From NCBI GenBank assembly GCA_016721925.1, contig JADKHE010000013.1:62001-126000 (forward strand): a stretch of 64,000 nucleotides of DNA. The letters are read 5' to 3'. The first letter of the stretch is position 1. Each line of letters starts with the position of its first letter. A model generated the notes under the pieces. The model did not search any database, was not told where the DNA came from, and was given only the letters and a program-made list of their open reading frames with translations. Of the stretch, positions 37,169 through 45,895 are shown piece after piece. The stretch comes from Candidatus Skiveiella danica (GTDB taxonomy: Bacteria > Pseudomonadota > Gammaproteobacteria > Burkholderiales > Burkholderiaceae_C). The translations under genes were made by a program, and so were the position numbers.

Positions 37169-38092
37169 ATGAAACCCCTCGCCTGCCGCACCGCCCGCCT
37201 GGCCCTGCCCGCTCTGGCTGCGCTGGCCTTTCTTGGCACCCCCCCCGCGCATGCCGTCGGTCGGCTGACCGACATCAACGTCATCGACCGCGACAGCGGC
37301 GCGACCCTGCCTGTCTACCGCCACCGGGGCGACTACTGGGTCGCCGGACGCCCCGGCGGGCGCTACGCCGTCTCCGTGCGCAACGCCAGCGGCGAGCGCG
37401 TGCTCGGCGTGATCTCGGTGGACGGCGTCAACGTCGTATCGGGGGAAACCGCCTCGTGGGAGCAGACCGGCTATGTGCTCTCGCCCTGGCAATCCTTCGA
37501 CATCTCTGGTTGGCGCAAGAGCGACGCCGAAGTTGCGGCCTTCCACTTCGCCGCCTCGCAGGCCTCCTACGCAGCGCGCACCGGCCGCCCTGACCATGTC
37601 GGGGTGATCGGGGTCGCCGTGTTCCGGGAGAAGCTGCCCCCACCGCCGCCGGTCTCGGTGCCGTACCCGCCGGGCAGGGCGCTGCCCGATGCCAACGAAT
37701 CGGCTGCGGCCCAGGAGCGGTCGACGCTGGCCGGATCGGCGGCCGCGGCCACGGCCAAAGCGGCCCCGGCGCCTGGCCCTGCTGCCGCCGAATCCCGGGC
37801 CGAAAGTCCGCAAGGCGCCGGCGCGCGCAGCCGTGACGAGGCCGTCGCCCGCGCGGCTCCGGCCGCGCGCCTGGGCACGGGCCATGGCGAGCGCGAGAGC
37901 TCGCGCGTCGCCCACACCACGTTCGAGCGCCGCAGCCACCGACCCGACGAGCTGATCCGCATCCGGTACGACAGCGTCGAAAACCTCGTTGCCCTGGGCG
38001 TGATCCCCGGCGCGGCGCCCCAGCGGCAAGCCAACCCCTTCCCGGATGCCCCCCTGTCGCGCTACGTGCCCGACCCGCCCGTCTACCGTTGA
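37169..38092 (+). CDS. Secreted protein with Ala/Pro-rich linker, next to the sigma factor
   Basis: 307-residue protein. Start at 37169 with AAGGAG eight bases upstream; signal peptide ending AHA-VGRLTD. The first ~150 residues form a beta-rich domain (INVIDRDSGATLPVYRHRGDYWVAG, then GYVLSPWQSFDISGWRKSD), typical of unnamed proteobacterial periplasmic proteins. Then a low-complexity Ala/Pro/Arg linker, and a C-terminal block RPDELIRIRYDSVENLVALGVI. It precedes the ECF sigma and ankyrin genes by 57 bases, so it may belong to their regulon. Function unknown. Confidence 0.7.
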   Translation: MKPLACRTARLALPALAALAFLGTPPAHAVGRLTDINVIDRDSGATLPVYRHRGDYWVAGRPGGRYAVSVRNASGERVLGVISVDGVNVVSGETASWEQTGYVLSPWQSFDISGWRKSDAEVAAFHFAASQASYAARTGRPDHVGVIGVAVFREKLPPPPPVSVPYPPGRALPDANESAAAQERSTLAGSAAAATAKAAPAPGPAAAESRAESPQGAGARSRDEAVARAAPAARLGTGHGERESSRVAHTTFERRSHRPDELIRIRYDSVENLVALGVIPGAAPQRQANPFPDAPLSRYVPDPPVYR

Positions 38093-38112
38093 GGACCGCC
38101 TCGTCTGCACCC

Positions 38113-38128
38113 GCCCGCCGCGGCGGGC
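38113..38128. terminator. Perfect 16-base GC palindrome before the sigma gene
   Basis: GCCCGCCGCGGCGGGC in the 57-base gap between the secreted-protein stop and the sigma start. It can form a hairpin; no T run. May end transcription of the upstream gene or act in the leader. Confidence 0.3.
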
Positions 38129-38149
38129 GCCGCCGGGATAATCCCGACG

Positions 38150-38725
38150 ATGGACACGGAGGTCGCGCCCACCGACGAGATGCTCATGCAAGCCTTTGCA
38201 GCCGGTGACGCGCGCGCCTTCGAGACCCTCTACGACCGTAACCTGCCGGCGGTGTGGCGCTACGTGCTGCGCAGCGTGCACGACGCGGCGTTGGCCGACG
38301 AACTGGTGCAGGACGTGTGGTTCAGCATCGTGCGCCAGGCCCCTCACTACCAGCCCCGCGCGCGCTTTCGCACCTGGCTGTTCACACTGGCGCACCACCG
38401 CATGGTCGATCACTTCCGCACCCACCACCCCCACGCCAGCCTGGATGCCGCGACCGAGGACGGCGCCAGCCTGGCCGACACGCTGGCCGCGGACTCCGGC
38501 TTCGGCCCGCTGCGCCAGCTGCAATCACGCGAGCAGGCGCAGGCCCTGCTGGATGTGCTGGCGGCCCTGCCCGCCGTGCAGCGCGATGCCTTCCTGCTGC
38601 AGGCCGAGGGCGCCCTGACCGTCGCCGACATCGCCGCCACCACTGGTGTGCCCGTCGAAACCGCCAAGAGCCGGCTGCGCTACGCCCGCGCCACGCTGCG
38701 CCAGACCCTGGAGGGCTTGCTGTGA
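38150..38725 (+). CDS. ECF-type RNA polymerase sigma factor
   Basis: 191-residue sigma-70 family, extracytoplasmic-function type. Region 2 reads FETLYDRNLPAVWRYVLR, DELVQDVWFSIVRQ and FRTWLFTLAHHRMVDHFR; region 4 reads LPAVQRDAFLLQAEGALTV with the HTH IAATTGVPVETAKSRLRYA. No region 1 or 3. The stop overlaps the GTG start of the next gene (GTGA), a common sigma/anti-sigma arrangement. Confidence 0.9.
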   Translation: MDTEVAPTDEMLMQAFAAGDARAFETLYDRNLPAVWRYVLRSVHDAALADELVQDVWFSIVRQAPHYQPRARFRTWLFTLAHHRMVDHFRTHHPHASLDAATEDGASLADTLAADSGFGPLRQLQSREQAQALLDVLAALPAVQRDAFLLQAEGALTVADIAATTGVPVETAKSRLRYARATLRQTLEGLL

Positions 38726-40005
38726 ACCGCCCCGACACCCCCCTGCCGCGCCACGAGGCCACCGATGAGCTGGTCCGGCGCTATCACGAAGCCAGCGCGC
38801 AGGACCCGGCCCGCCCGTCGCCCGCGCTGCGAGAGACCGTGCTGGCACAGGCACGCGCAGCCGCCGCGCGAAGCGCCTCGAGCACAGGCGACGCAGAATC
38901 GTCGCCCGACAAAACTCCTGAATGGATAGCAAACAATAACCCATTGACGCCGGGATCTGACCAAAAAAGCTCGAAAAGTCCGAAGCAGGCAACGAACAAC
39001 GGCCGCCACGCCGCCAACGACAGCTCCTGGCGCCTGCGCGCCGTCGCCAGCGTGGCCGTGTTGGGCCTGGCGACCTTGTTGTTCCTGCAGTTCGAACGCG
39101 GCACGCCGGACGAGCGCGAACTCACTTCGGGCGGACCTGCGCTTGCGCCACCGGCCTTGCCCTCGCGACCGGGCAAGGCCGAGTCCGCCGATACCGCATC
39201 CGCACCGGCGCCCTTGCCTGAACCCGCGCCCACGTCTGTCCTTCGCAACACCCCGACGCCGATGGGCCCAGGTGCCGCAGAGCCGCAGCGCGCGCCCGCC
39301 GTGCAGGCCCGGCCCGCTGCCCCCTCCTCGCCCGGAAAAAGCGCTGTCCCGGCAACCCTGACCGGCGAAAGCGGCAACGTGGTGGCTGGGGTTTCCAAAG
39401 ACGCCGGCTCGCTTGCCGACCGCGCCCCCCCCGCAACCGAGGGCACGGGCCCGACGAACCGTGCCCTGAAAGCCGCGCCGCCCGCGACGGCCCCCATCGC
39501 CGAACCGGCACCGGCCGCCGCTCCAGTTCCTGCAACGCCACCCGCCGCGTCGTTGGGAGCTGCTGCGCCGGCGCCTTCAACGGCCCCCGCCAGGGCACTG
39601 GATGCCAGCCCGGCTGAATCGCGCGCGCGCCTGGCGCCGATGCCGGCGGCCGCACAAGAGCGCGCCGTGACAACCAGCACCGCCGGTCCGGCGACAAGCC
39701 TCTCGCCCGCCAGCCAGCGGCTGCTGACCGCAGCGCTGTCCGGATCGCTGGAAGCCGCGCGCCAGGCCCTGAAGGAGGGCGCGGCGTTGAATGCGACCGA
39801 CCCTGCGGGCCAGACCGCTCTGATGCTCGCCGCCCGCCGCGGCGACGAAGCCGTGGTCCGCCTGCTGCTGGCCGCCGGCGCCGACCGCGCGAAAACCGAC
39901 GCCGCCGGCCGCACCGCCGCCGACCTGGCGCGTCAGCAGGGGCATGCGACCCTGGCGACGCTGCTGATTGCGCCAGAATCGGCGCTGCCGGCGCCCGTGC
40001 GCTGA
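38722..40005 (+). CDS. Membrane-anchored ankyrin protein, putative anti-sigma factor
   Basis: 427-residue protein from a GTG start at 38722, coupled to the sigma gene. Layout: short cytoplasmic N-terminus (~1-100), one membrane helix (RLRAVASVAVLGLATLLFLQ, ~102-122), a ~220-residue Ala/Pro-rich periplasmic linker, and at the C-terminus two to three ankyrin repeats (DPAGQTALMLAARRGDEAVV, DAAGRTAADLARQQGHATL). The N-terminus has no Cys, so it is not a zinc (ZAS-type) anti-sigma. Position and topology suggest it holds the sigma factor at the membrane; this is inferred. Residues ~67-83 come from a copy of the dispersed repeat. Confidence 0.7.
   Translation: MNRPDTPLPRHEATDELVRRYHEASAQDPARPSPALRETVLAQARAAAARSASSTGDAESSPDKTPEWIANNNPLTPGSDQKSSKSPKQATNNGRHAANDSSWRLRAVASVAVLGLATLLFLQFERGTPDERELTSGGPALAPPALPSRPGKAESADTASAPAPLPEPAPTSVLRNTPTPMGPGAAEPQRAPAVQARPAAPSSPGKSAVPATLTGESGNVVAGVSKDAGSLADRAPPATEGTGPTNRALKAAPPATAPIAEPAPAAAPVPATPPAASLGAAAPAPSTAPARALDASPAESRARLAPMPAAAQERAVTTSTAGPATSLSPASQRLLTAALSGSLEAARQALKEGAALNATDPAGQTALMLAARRGDEAVVRLLLAAGADRAKTDAAGRTAADLARQQGHATLATLLIAPESALPAPVR
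38921..38970 (+). repeat. Dispersed ~50-bp repeat, copy 4 (inside a reading frame)
   Basis: AATGGATAGCAAACAATAACCCATTGACGCCGGGATCTGACC then an A run: ATAGCA, ACCCATTGACGC and GGGATC keep the order of copy 1. It encodes an Asn/Lys/Ser-rich stretch (EWIANNNPLTPGSDQK) that is compositionally unlike the rest of the Ala/Pro-rich host protein. Confidence 0.5.
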
Positions 40006-40042
40006 ACCGATACCCGCTTCACTTCATCCAGGACACTTCACC

Positions 40043-40828
40043 ATGACCCCACCCGATTCCAGCAAGGTCCACTTCGGCCACGACGGCCGCGTCGTCATCA
40101 TCACCGGCGGCGCCCAGGGCATCGGCGAGGCCTGCGCCCGCCGCTTCGCGCGCGAAGGCGCCCGCGTGGTGCTGGCCGATCTGGCCGACGCGCCGGGCCA
40201 GGCCCTGGCGGGCGAACTCGGCGGGATCTACGTGCATTGCGACGTCGGCCACAAGCCCGACGTGGACGCGCTGATCGCGCGCACCCTGGCCGCGCACGGC
40301 CGCATCGATGTGCTGGTGAACAACGCCGGCATCTTCAAGGCGGCGGATTTTCTGGACGTGACCGAGGCCGATTTCGATGCGGTGATCCGCGTCAACGTCA
40401 AGGGCTCGTTCCTCGTGGGCCAGGCCGTGGCGCGCGAGATGGTCAAGACCGGCGGCGGGAGCATCGTCAACATGAGCTCGGTCAACGGCACGCTGGCCAT
40501 TCCCACCATCGCCAGCTACAACGTCAGCAAGGGCGGGATCAACCAGCTCACCCGCGTGATGGCGCTGGCGCTGGCCGACAAGGGCGTGCGCGTGAACGCC
40601 GTGGCGCCCGGCACCATCTCCACCGAGCTGGCCGCCAAGGCCGTGCTGACCAGCGACGAGGCCAAGGCAAAGATCATGATGCGCACGCCCATGAAGCGTC
40701 TGGGCGAGCCGACGGAGATCGCCGACACGGTGGCCTATCTGGCCAGCGATGCGGCCAGCTACATCACCGGCGAGATCGTTGTAGTCGATGGCGGGCGCAT
40801 GACCCTGAACTACACCGTTCCGGTGTAA
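40043..40828 (+). CDS. Short-chain dehydrogenase/reductase (FabG-like SDR)
   Basis: 261-residue classical SDR. TGGAQGIG at residues 21-28, NNAGI at 93-97, Ser146 (NMSSVNG), Y159-x3-K163 (YNVSKGG), and the C-terminal ITGEIVVVDGGRM. Start at 40043 (MTPPDSSKVHFG), after an AGGA-type site. Probably oxidises or reduces a secondary alcohol/ketone; substrate not determinable. It stands 37 bases after the ankyrin gene. Confidence 0.88.
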   Translation: MTPPDSSKVHFGHDGRVVIITGGAQGIGEACARRFAREGARVVLADLADAPGQALAGELGGIYVHCDVGHKPDVDALIARTLAAHGRIDVLVNNAGIFKAADFLDVTEADFDAVIRVNVKGSFLVGQAVAREMVKTGGGSIVNMSSVNGTLAIPTIASYNVSKGGINQLTRVMALALADKGVRVNAVAPGTISTELAAKAVLTSDEAKAKIMMRTPMKRLGEPTEIADTVAYLASDAASYITGEIVVVDGGRMTLNYTVPV

Positions 40829-40843
40829 ACGCCTGAGCCCGGC

Positions 40844-42154
40844 TCAGGGCATGGGCCCCAGCGGCGGCGCAGCGACGGTCTGCGGCTGCGGCCACCGGGC
40901 CAGCGGGCGCAAGGCATTGGCCAGCGCGTGGCCCCACTGCACGGCCGCCAGGTCGCCGGCCAGACGATGCGTCGGCACCAGCCAGGTGGACGTGACCACC
41001 CAGTCCAGCCCGTGGCGGGCGTATTGCACTTCGTAGGCGGCCGCCGGCAATGTTGCCCCGGCAGCCTCGGCTGCCTGCAGCACCGGCTGCAGGTCCGCGA
41101 CGGCGCGCATCATGGCCGGCGTGAGCACGCGCAGGCGCAGGCACTCGGGCTGGTCGAAGGGGCTGTTGAAACGCTCCACGTAGACGCCGTCGCGCGAGGC
41201 GCACGGGTCGTCAACGTTCCAGTACGAGATGCCGAAGGCCTGCTTCTTGTTGGCGGTGAATGCCACCGCCGCCGCCAGCCGCCCCGCACCGGTCACCTCG
41301 AAGGCGCCCAGGGTCGTCAGCTCAACCCGATCGATCTTGACCGGCGCAACGCGAATGTGCCCGCCCAACACCGTGCGGCTGGACGCAGCCGTGCCAAACC
41401 AGCGACCCTGCGGCAGCACCAGCATCCGGTTGCCGATGGCCAGCGCCTGTTCTGCCAGCGCAGGCGGCAGGCGCTCAGGGAGGGCTTGCGCCGAAAGGCC
41501 AGCCGCAGTGTCCGGCGCGGGGGAGGCCGACCCCGGAACGATGTATCGAGCCAGCAGGGCATCGGCCATCTCGGCGTTGCGCGGCCGCAGCGCGGCCTCG
41601 GCAGCGCGGGCGCCGTCCAGGTCACCCTGCAAGGCGCGGATCACGCCGAGGTTGTAGATGGGCTCCCAGCCCTGGGGCGCCAACGGGGACAGTCGGACCA
41701 TCGTGGCCGCTGCGGCATTCAAGTCCCACACGGCCATCTCGCACAGGCCCAGCGACAGCCCCGCGGCAAACGTCGGCTCCGGCTGCAACGGCGCCTGCGC
41801 CAGCCTGCCGTCAAAGGCCTGACGCAGGTCCGGCAGGGCTGCGGCGCAGCCCATCTGGCGCTGCAGCGCACGTCCGCGCAACTCCAGCCAGTAGAGGTCG
41901 CCCGGCTTCGCGCCGAGGTGTTGCGTGGCCATCGCGACGACGGAAGCCCAGTCCCCCCGGGCCTCCAGCTCCTGAACCCTCTTTTCATCGGACTTGGAGA
42001 GTTCCATGCCCAGCGGAATCAGCAGCATCACCAGCGGCCCCACCAGAATGGACGCCGGGATCGGCACGAAAAATGGCGCCTGCGCGCGCGCCTGCATGGG
42101 CAAGCCCAACGCCAGCGCCAGCGCGAGAGCTTTCAGGGTTCGGGGGTGTTGCAT
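40844..42154 (-). CDS. Secreted/membrane TPR-like protein of unknown function
   Basis: 436-residue protein. Start at 42154 (MQHPRTLKALALALALG) giving a signal peptide with a site near ARA-QAPFF; the frame open to 42223 would hide it. A second hydrophobic segment (ILVGPLVMLLIPLGM) follows. The middle has TPR-like helical pairs (GDWASVVAMATQHLGAKPGDL, WEPIYNLGVIRALQGDLDGARAAEAAL); the C-terminal half is beta-rich and ends with YARHGLDWVVTSTWLVPTHRL. I do not recognise a named family. Confidence 0.6.
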   Translation of the reverse strand: MQHPRTLKALALALALGLPMQARAQAPFFVPIPASILVGPLVMLLIPLGMELSKSDEKRVQELEARGDWASVVAMATQHLGAKPGDLYWLELRGRALQRQMGCAAALPDLRQAFDGRLAQAPLQPEPTFAAGLSLGLCEMAVWDLNAAAATMVRLSPLAPQGWEPIYNLGVIRALQGDLDGARAAEAALRPRNAEMADALLARYIVPGSASPAPDTAAGLSAQALPERLPPALAEQALAIGNRMLVLPQGRWFGTAASSRTVLGGHIRVAPVKIDRVELTTLGAFEVTGAGRLAAAVAFTANKKQAFGISYWNVDDPCASRDGVYVERFNSPFDQPECLRLRVLTPAMMRAVADLQPVLQAAEAAGATLPAAAYEVQYARHGLDWVVTSTWLVPTHRLAGDLAAVQWGHALANALRPLARWPQPQTVAAPPLGPMP

Positions 42155-42222
42155 GATGCCTCCGCGTGGGGCGGGATGGCGCCCCGCTGCTGCCATCGTG
42201 AACCGAAGGGCTGCGGGTTTCA

Positions 42223-42236
42223 TTGAGGCAGGTCAA
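42223..42236. promoter_or_regulatory. Weak FNR-like TTGA-N6-TCAA site
   Basis: TTGAG-GCAG-GTCAA, sharing only the TTGA-N6-TCAA core with the FNR/Anr consensus, about 70 bases upstream of the TPR-like gene start. Listed because three better examples occur in the window. Confidence 0.25.
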
Positions 42237-42258
42237 GGCCCGAAAGGGCCCCGGCGCC

Positions 42259-43002
42259 TCAGCGCTGCAGATACAGCGTGCCGAGCTGGCGCAGGGCGAC
42301 AGGGCTCAGGCCCAGTTCGCGCTGCAGGTAGGCGTCGACGCCGCCGTGGTCGGTATCCACGGCGTGCAGGGCGGCGTCGAGAAACTCGGCCTGCACCCGC
42401 CACAGCACCTGCATCACCTCGGGCGGAATGCCGTAGGCCGGGGCACTGTCCATGCGCAGCAGCTCGTTGGTCAGCAGGTAGTCCTGCATCACCACCGGGC
42501 GCGGCACGCCCAGCGCCAGCAGGATCAGCGCGGCGGCAAAGCCGGTGCGGTCCTTGCCGGCGGTGCAGTGAAACACCAGCGGCGCATCGCTGGCCAGCAG
42601 ATGCTCGAACAAGGCGGCAAACGCGGCGGCGTTGTCGTTGACGAAAGCGCGGTAGGTCTCCTGCATCAAGGCCACAGTCTGCTGCGGCGTGAGCGCGCGC
42701 CCGGCCACCAGCAGGTCCTTCATGCGCTGCACCACGGTGGGCTCGATCGGCAGCGCATGCAGCGTCACACCAGGTATCTCGTACGCACCGGCAGCGCGCT
42801 CCTGCGCCCCGCGAAAGTCGAAGGCCCGCGCCAGGCCCAGCCGCGCCAGCGCCGCCTGGTCATCCGGCGTCAGCGCGGCCAGATGGTCGGAACGGAACAG
42901 CGTGCGCCAGCGCACCGGTCGGCCGTCGTGGCCGATGTAACCGCCGAGGTCGCGGAAATTGCTGGCGCCGGCCAGGCTCAAAGAGCGGGAGGGAGTTGAC
43001 AT
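42259..43002 (-). CDS. Tyrosine/serine protein phosphatase (DSP-like)
   Basis: 247-residue phosphatase of the bacterial Y_phosphatase3 group (MptpB-like). The P-loop H-C146-x5-R152 reads VFHCTAGKDRTG, and the N-terminal SNFRDLGGY is the family's second hallmark. Start at 43002 (MSTPSRSLSLAG). The reaction is hydrolysis of phosphotyrosine/phosphoserine or phosphoinositides; the native substrate is not known. Cytoplasmic, with no visible partner gene. Confidence 0.87.
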   Translation of the reverse strand: MSTPSRSLSLAGASNFRDLGGYIGHDGRPVRWRTLFRSDHLAALTPDDQAALARLGLARAFDFRGAQERAAGAYEIPGVTLHALPIEPTVVQRMKDLLVAGRALTPQQTVALMQETYRAFVNDNAAAFAALFEHLLASDAPLVFHCTAGKDRTGFAAALILLALGVPRPVVMQDYLLTNELLRMDSAPAYGIPPEVMQVLWRVQAEFLDAALHAVDTDHGGVDAYLQRELGLSPVALRQLGTLYLQR

Positions 43003-43049
43003 GGTATGTCCGGGCGATAAGAAACGATTCAAGAAGGCTGATCAGGTCC

Positions 43050-43113
43050 GATTGTGAACAAAATCGGCTTCATCCCAGCGCCGAAAGGTCATCTTTTGCT
43101 CCTGATTTTGAAT
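43050..43113 (-). repeat. Dispersed ~50-bp repeat, copy 5
   Basis: Read on the minus strand: AAAATCAGGAGCAAAAGATGACCTTTCGGCGCTGGGATGAAGCCGATTTTG. It keeps GATGACC, TTCGGCGCTGGGATG and the trailing T run of copy 1. It fills most of the gap between the sensor kinase end and the phosphatase start. Confidence 0.55.
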
Positions 43114-43168
43114 CATTCGCACACTACCGCCGCGACCAGCCATCCAACGGGCAATCGCCGGAGAATAC

Positions 43169-44512
43169 TCAGCCGCCCGGCAGCGTCACCACGACTTCCA
43201 GCCCAGGCAGCGCATTGCGCACGGTGAACGTGCCGCCATGCGCCTGCGCCACCAGCTTGCACAGGTACAGCCCCAAGCCCACGCCACCGGTGGCGCGCTC
43301 GCGGGCGGCATCGGGCCGGTAGAAGGGCTGGGCCAGATGGGGCAACTGGTCGTCAGGCACGCCGGGGCCGTGGTCGCGCACGGTGATGCGCAGGCCACTG
43401 CCTTCGGGGCGCAGGTGAATTTCGGGCGGGTGCGGCGCGTCCACGCTGTGACGCAGTGCGTTGTCGAGCAGGTTGCGCAGCAGCAGGCGGATGCGGGTGC
43501 GGTCCAGCGCCAGCGTGGGCAGGTCGCTGGCTGCCGTCAGCTGCACGGCAGGGGCACCTTCCAGGCTGGCGACGACCTCGCCGGCCAGGGCGGCCAGGTC
43601 CACCGGCTCGCGGTGCAGCGCGGCGTGCGGGCTGGCCAGGCGCTCGCTCTCCAGCAGGTCGGTGATCAGGTCGCGCATGTCGCCCAGGTCGCGCAGCAGG
43701 GCGTCGCGCGCGGGCAGCACATCGGGGGTTTCGGGCAGCAGCTCGGTGTTCAGGCGGGCGCGGGTCAGCGGGCTGCGCAGTTCGTGGCTGATGGCCAGCA
43801 GCAAGGCGCGCTTGGCGTCGAGCATCTGGCGGATGTCGCCACCCATGGTGTTGATGGTGGCAGCCAGCTCGCCCAATTCATCGGGCCGGGCCGGGTGGCG
43901 CACGGGGATCGGCTGCGCAAAGTCGCCCGCGCCGAAGCGCAAGGCGCCGGCGCGGATGTCGTCCAGCGGGCGCAGCAGGCGGCGCACGCGCAGGTAGGCC
44001 AGCCCGGTGAGCAACAGCAGCACGGCCAGCGTGGCCCAGCCGATCACCCGGGGCTGGTCTTGCCAGACCTGCACGTTCAGCGAAAAGTGGATGCGGTGGC
44101 CGTCGGCGGTGATGCGCTCCAGCAGGCGGGGCTCGTCGCCCTTCCAGCGGTTGGCGTCGTTCCAGCGGCGCTCCTGATCCGGGTTCGCGGGATGGCTGCG
44201 CCAGTTGACCTGCGGGCCGCTGATGCGCACGGCCACCGGCAGTCGCTGCACCAGGGCCTGGGCGCGCTCGATGCGGGGCGGGCTGCCGATCTCTGCGGCC
44301 AGCCGGTCCACGTAATCCACCACCAGCGGGCGGGCCGCGTCGCGCCAGCCGATGCTGAAGGCCTTTTGCATGCCGAACAGGAAGGTTGCGGCCATGGCCA
44401 GCGCCAGCAGCAGGAACAGCGCGACCAGGCGCACGCGCAGCGAATGCGCCAGTGCATGCCTTGCACGGCGGTGCCAACGGGCTTGGGTAAGCGTCTGCGC
44501 GGGGCTGCTCAT
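43169..44512 (-). CDS. Sensor histidine kinase (CpxA-like)
   Basis: 447-residue membrane kinase. Two membrane helices (~28-48 and ~158-176) flank a periplasmic sensor domain of ~110 residues; HAMP follows, then the H-box with phosphoacceptor H243 (AISHELRSPLTR), N-box (LLRNLLDNALRHS) and G-boxes (DHGPGVPDD, GGVGLGLYLCK). It overlaps its regulator gene by ATGA at 44509-44512. The pairing with a CpxP/Spy-like gene suggests an envelope-stress or metal-stress sensor. Confidence 0.9.
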   Translation of the reverse strand: MSSPAQTLTQARWHRRARHALAHSLRVRLVALFLLLALAMAATFLFGMQKAFSIGWRDAARPLVVDYVDRLAAEIGSPPRIERAQALVQRLPVAVRISGPQVNWRSHPANPDQERRWNDANRWKGDEPRLLERITADGHRIHFSLNVQVWQDQPRVIGWATLAVLLLLTGLAYLRVRRLLRPLDDIRAGALRFGAGDFAQPIPVRHPARPDELGELAATINTMGGDIRQMLDAKRALLLAISHELRSPLTRARLNTELLPETPDVLPARDALLRDLGDMRDLITDLLESERLASPHAALHREPVDLAALAGEVVASLEGAPAVQLTAASDLPTLALDRTRIRLLLRNLLDNALRHSVDAPHPPEIHLRPEGSGLRITVRDHGPGVPDDQLPHLAQPFYRPDAARERATGGVGLGLYLCKLVAQAHGGTFTVRNALPGLEVVVTLPGG

Positions 44513-45210
44513 GGCGTCTTGGGTTCAGCGACGGGTTGAGCGCGGCCTAACGCCAGCGAGTAGCCGGCGTTGCGCAAGGTCTTGATGGCGTCCAGCGGCT
44601 CCAGCTTCTTGCGCAGGCGGCTGACCACAATGTCCACCGCGCGGGTGAACAGCTCGGCCTCGTGGCCGCGCAGGTGGTTCAGGATGTCGTCGCGGCTGAA
44701 GACCTTGCCGGGCTCGCGCGCCAGCAGGTGCAGCAGGTCGAACTCGGTGCCGGTCAGCTCCAGCGGCTGGCCCAGGCGCATCACGCTGCGGGTGGCGGGG
44801 TCCACGGTGAGGCCGTCGAACTCCAGCCGGGCGGCAGCGGGTGCCGTGGCGGTGCGCCGGCGCAGCACGGTCTGCACGCGGGCGACGAGCTCGCGCGGCT
44901 CGAAGGGCTTGGGCACGTAGTCGTCGGCGCCCAGCTCCAGGCCCACCACGCGGTCCATCACCTCGCCGCGGGCGGTGAGCATGATGAGCGGGATGTCGCT
45001 GCTGCGGCGGATGGTGCGGCACAGCTCGAAGCCGTCCATCTCGGGCAGCATGACGTCGAGGATGGCGGCGTCGAACCCGCCCTGTGCCAGCCGGGCCAGA
45101 CCCGCGCTGGGGCGCAGGGCCTGCTCCAGCGTCAGGTCGAAGCGCTGGAAGTAGGCCGCCAGCGGGGGGCCGAGCTGGGCGTCGTCGTCGATCAGCAGGA
45201 TGCGGGGCAT
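44509..45210 (-). CDS. OmpR/CpxR-type response regulator
   Basis: 233-residue regulator. Receiver with acidic pocket (LLIDDD), phosphoacceptor D52 (AILDVMLPEMDG), T/K switch (LTARGE, DYVPKPFEPREL), then the winged-helix effector (LTGTEFDLLHLLAREPGKVF, RAVDIVVSRLRKKLE). Transcribed with the kinase downstream, 56 bases after the CpxP-like lipoprotein. Very likely controls that lipoprotein gene. Confidence 0.92.
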   Translation of the reverse strand: MPRILLIDDDAQLGPPLAAYFQRFDLTLEQALRPSAGLARLAQGGFDAAILDVMLPEMDGFELCRTIRRSSDIPLIMLTARGEVMDRVVGLELGADDYVPKPFEPRELVARVQTVLRRRTATAPAAARLEFDGLTVDPATRSVMRLGQPLELTGTEFDLLHLLAREPGKVFSRDDILNHLRGHEAELFTRAVDIVVSRLRKKLEPLDAIKTLRNAGYSLALGRAQPVAEPKTP

Positions 45211-45266
45211 GGCGCGATTCTGTCATTCATGCACGTCGGTCTCGCGCCCTGCACCCGCTGCGCCGA

Positions 45267-45734
45267 TCAGCCCCGGTGGTACCAGCGGCCGCGCTTGTCC
45301 ATGAACTCGCGCACCTTCTGCTGCTGGGCCGGGTTCAGGCTGTCGTAGAAGTCGGCCAGCGCGGCAATGACTTCAGGGCTCTTGCCAGTGACGGCGGCGG
45401 TTTTTTCGGTGACCAGGGCCTGGGCGCGGGTCTTGTCGAACTTGTCGCCGGCCACCAGCGCCTTGAGGTCGGCGCGCGGGTCCTTGCTGGCGCCCATCAT
45501 CGCGAGGCGCTGCTCGTGCAGCTTGTCGCCCAGCACGGTGAGCTTCTGCTTCTGCGTGGCGTCGAGGTCGAGCTTGCTGCTGACGCGCTCGACCATCTTG
45601 CTGCGGAACTCGGCGGCCTGCTCGGGCGTCGCGTTGGCGCCGTAGCCATGGCGATGGCCGCAGGCCGTGAGGCCGCCGACGAGGAGGGAGACGCCAAACA
45701 GGCCGAACAGGGTGCGTTTGATCCAGGGTTTCAT
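45267..45734 (-). CDS. CpxP/Spy-like periplasmic stress lipoprotein
   Basis: 155-residue protein. Start at 45734 (MKPWIKRTLFGLFGVSL), with GAAGGAAA upstream; lipobox LVGGLTACG, so it is probably lipid-anchored, unlike soluble E. coli CpxP. The mature part is helical with the two L-x-x-x-Q-type motifs of the Spy/CpxP family (LDATQKQKL and LNPAQQQKV). Probably a chaperone-like sensor that damps the adjacent kinase. First gene of a CpxP-R-A-like operon. Confidence 0.82.
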   Translation of the reverse strand: MKPWIKRTLFGLFGVSLLVGGLTACGHRHGYGANATPEQAAEFRSKMVERVSSKLDLDATQKQKLTVLGDKLHEQRLAMMGASKDPRADLKALVAGDKFDKTRAQALVTEKTAAVTGKSPEVIAALADFYDSLNPAQQQKVREFMDKRGRWYHRG

Positions 45735-45895
45735 TTCAGGGTTTCCTTCTTCAAAGAAGTTGTTGAACAGGATTTGAATGGTGCCGGGCATGGCGCGCGG
45801 CGTCCTCTCGGCGCGGTATCGGTTTGTTTCGGTTTATGTCAGGGCGGGCCTGCCAGACACATTGGGTTCACAGGGGCCTGCCCATAATCCGCGCC

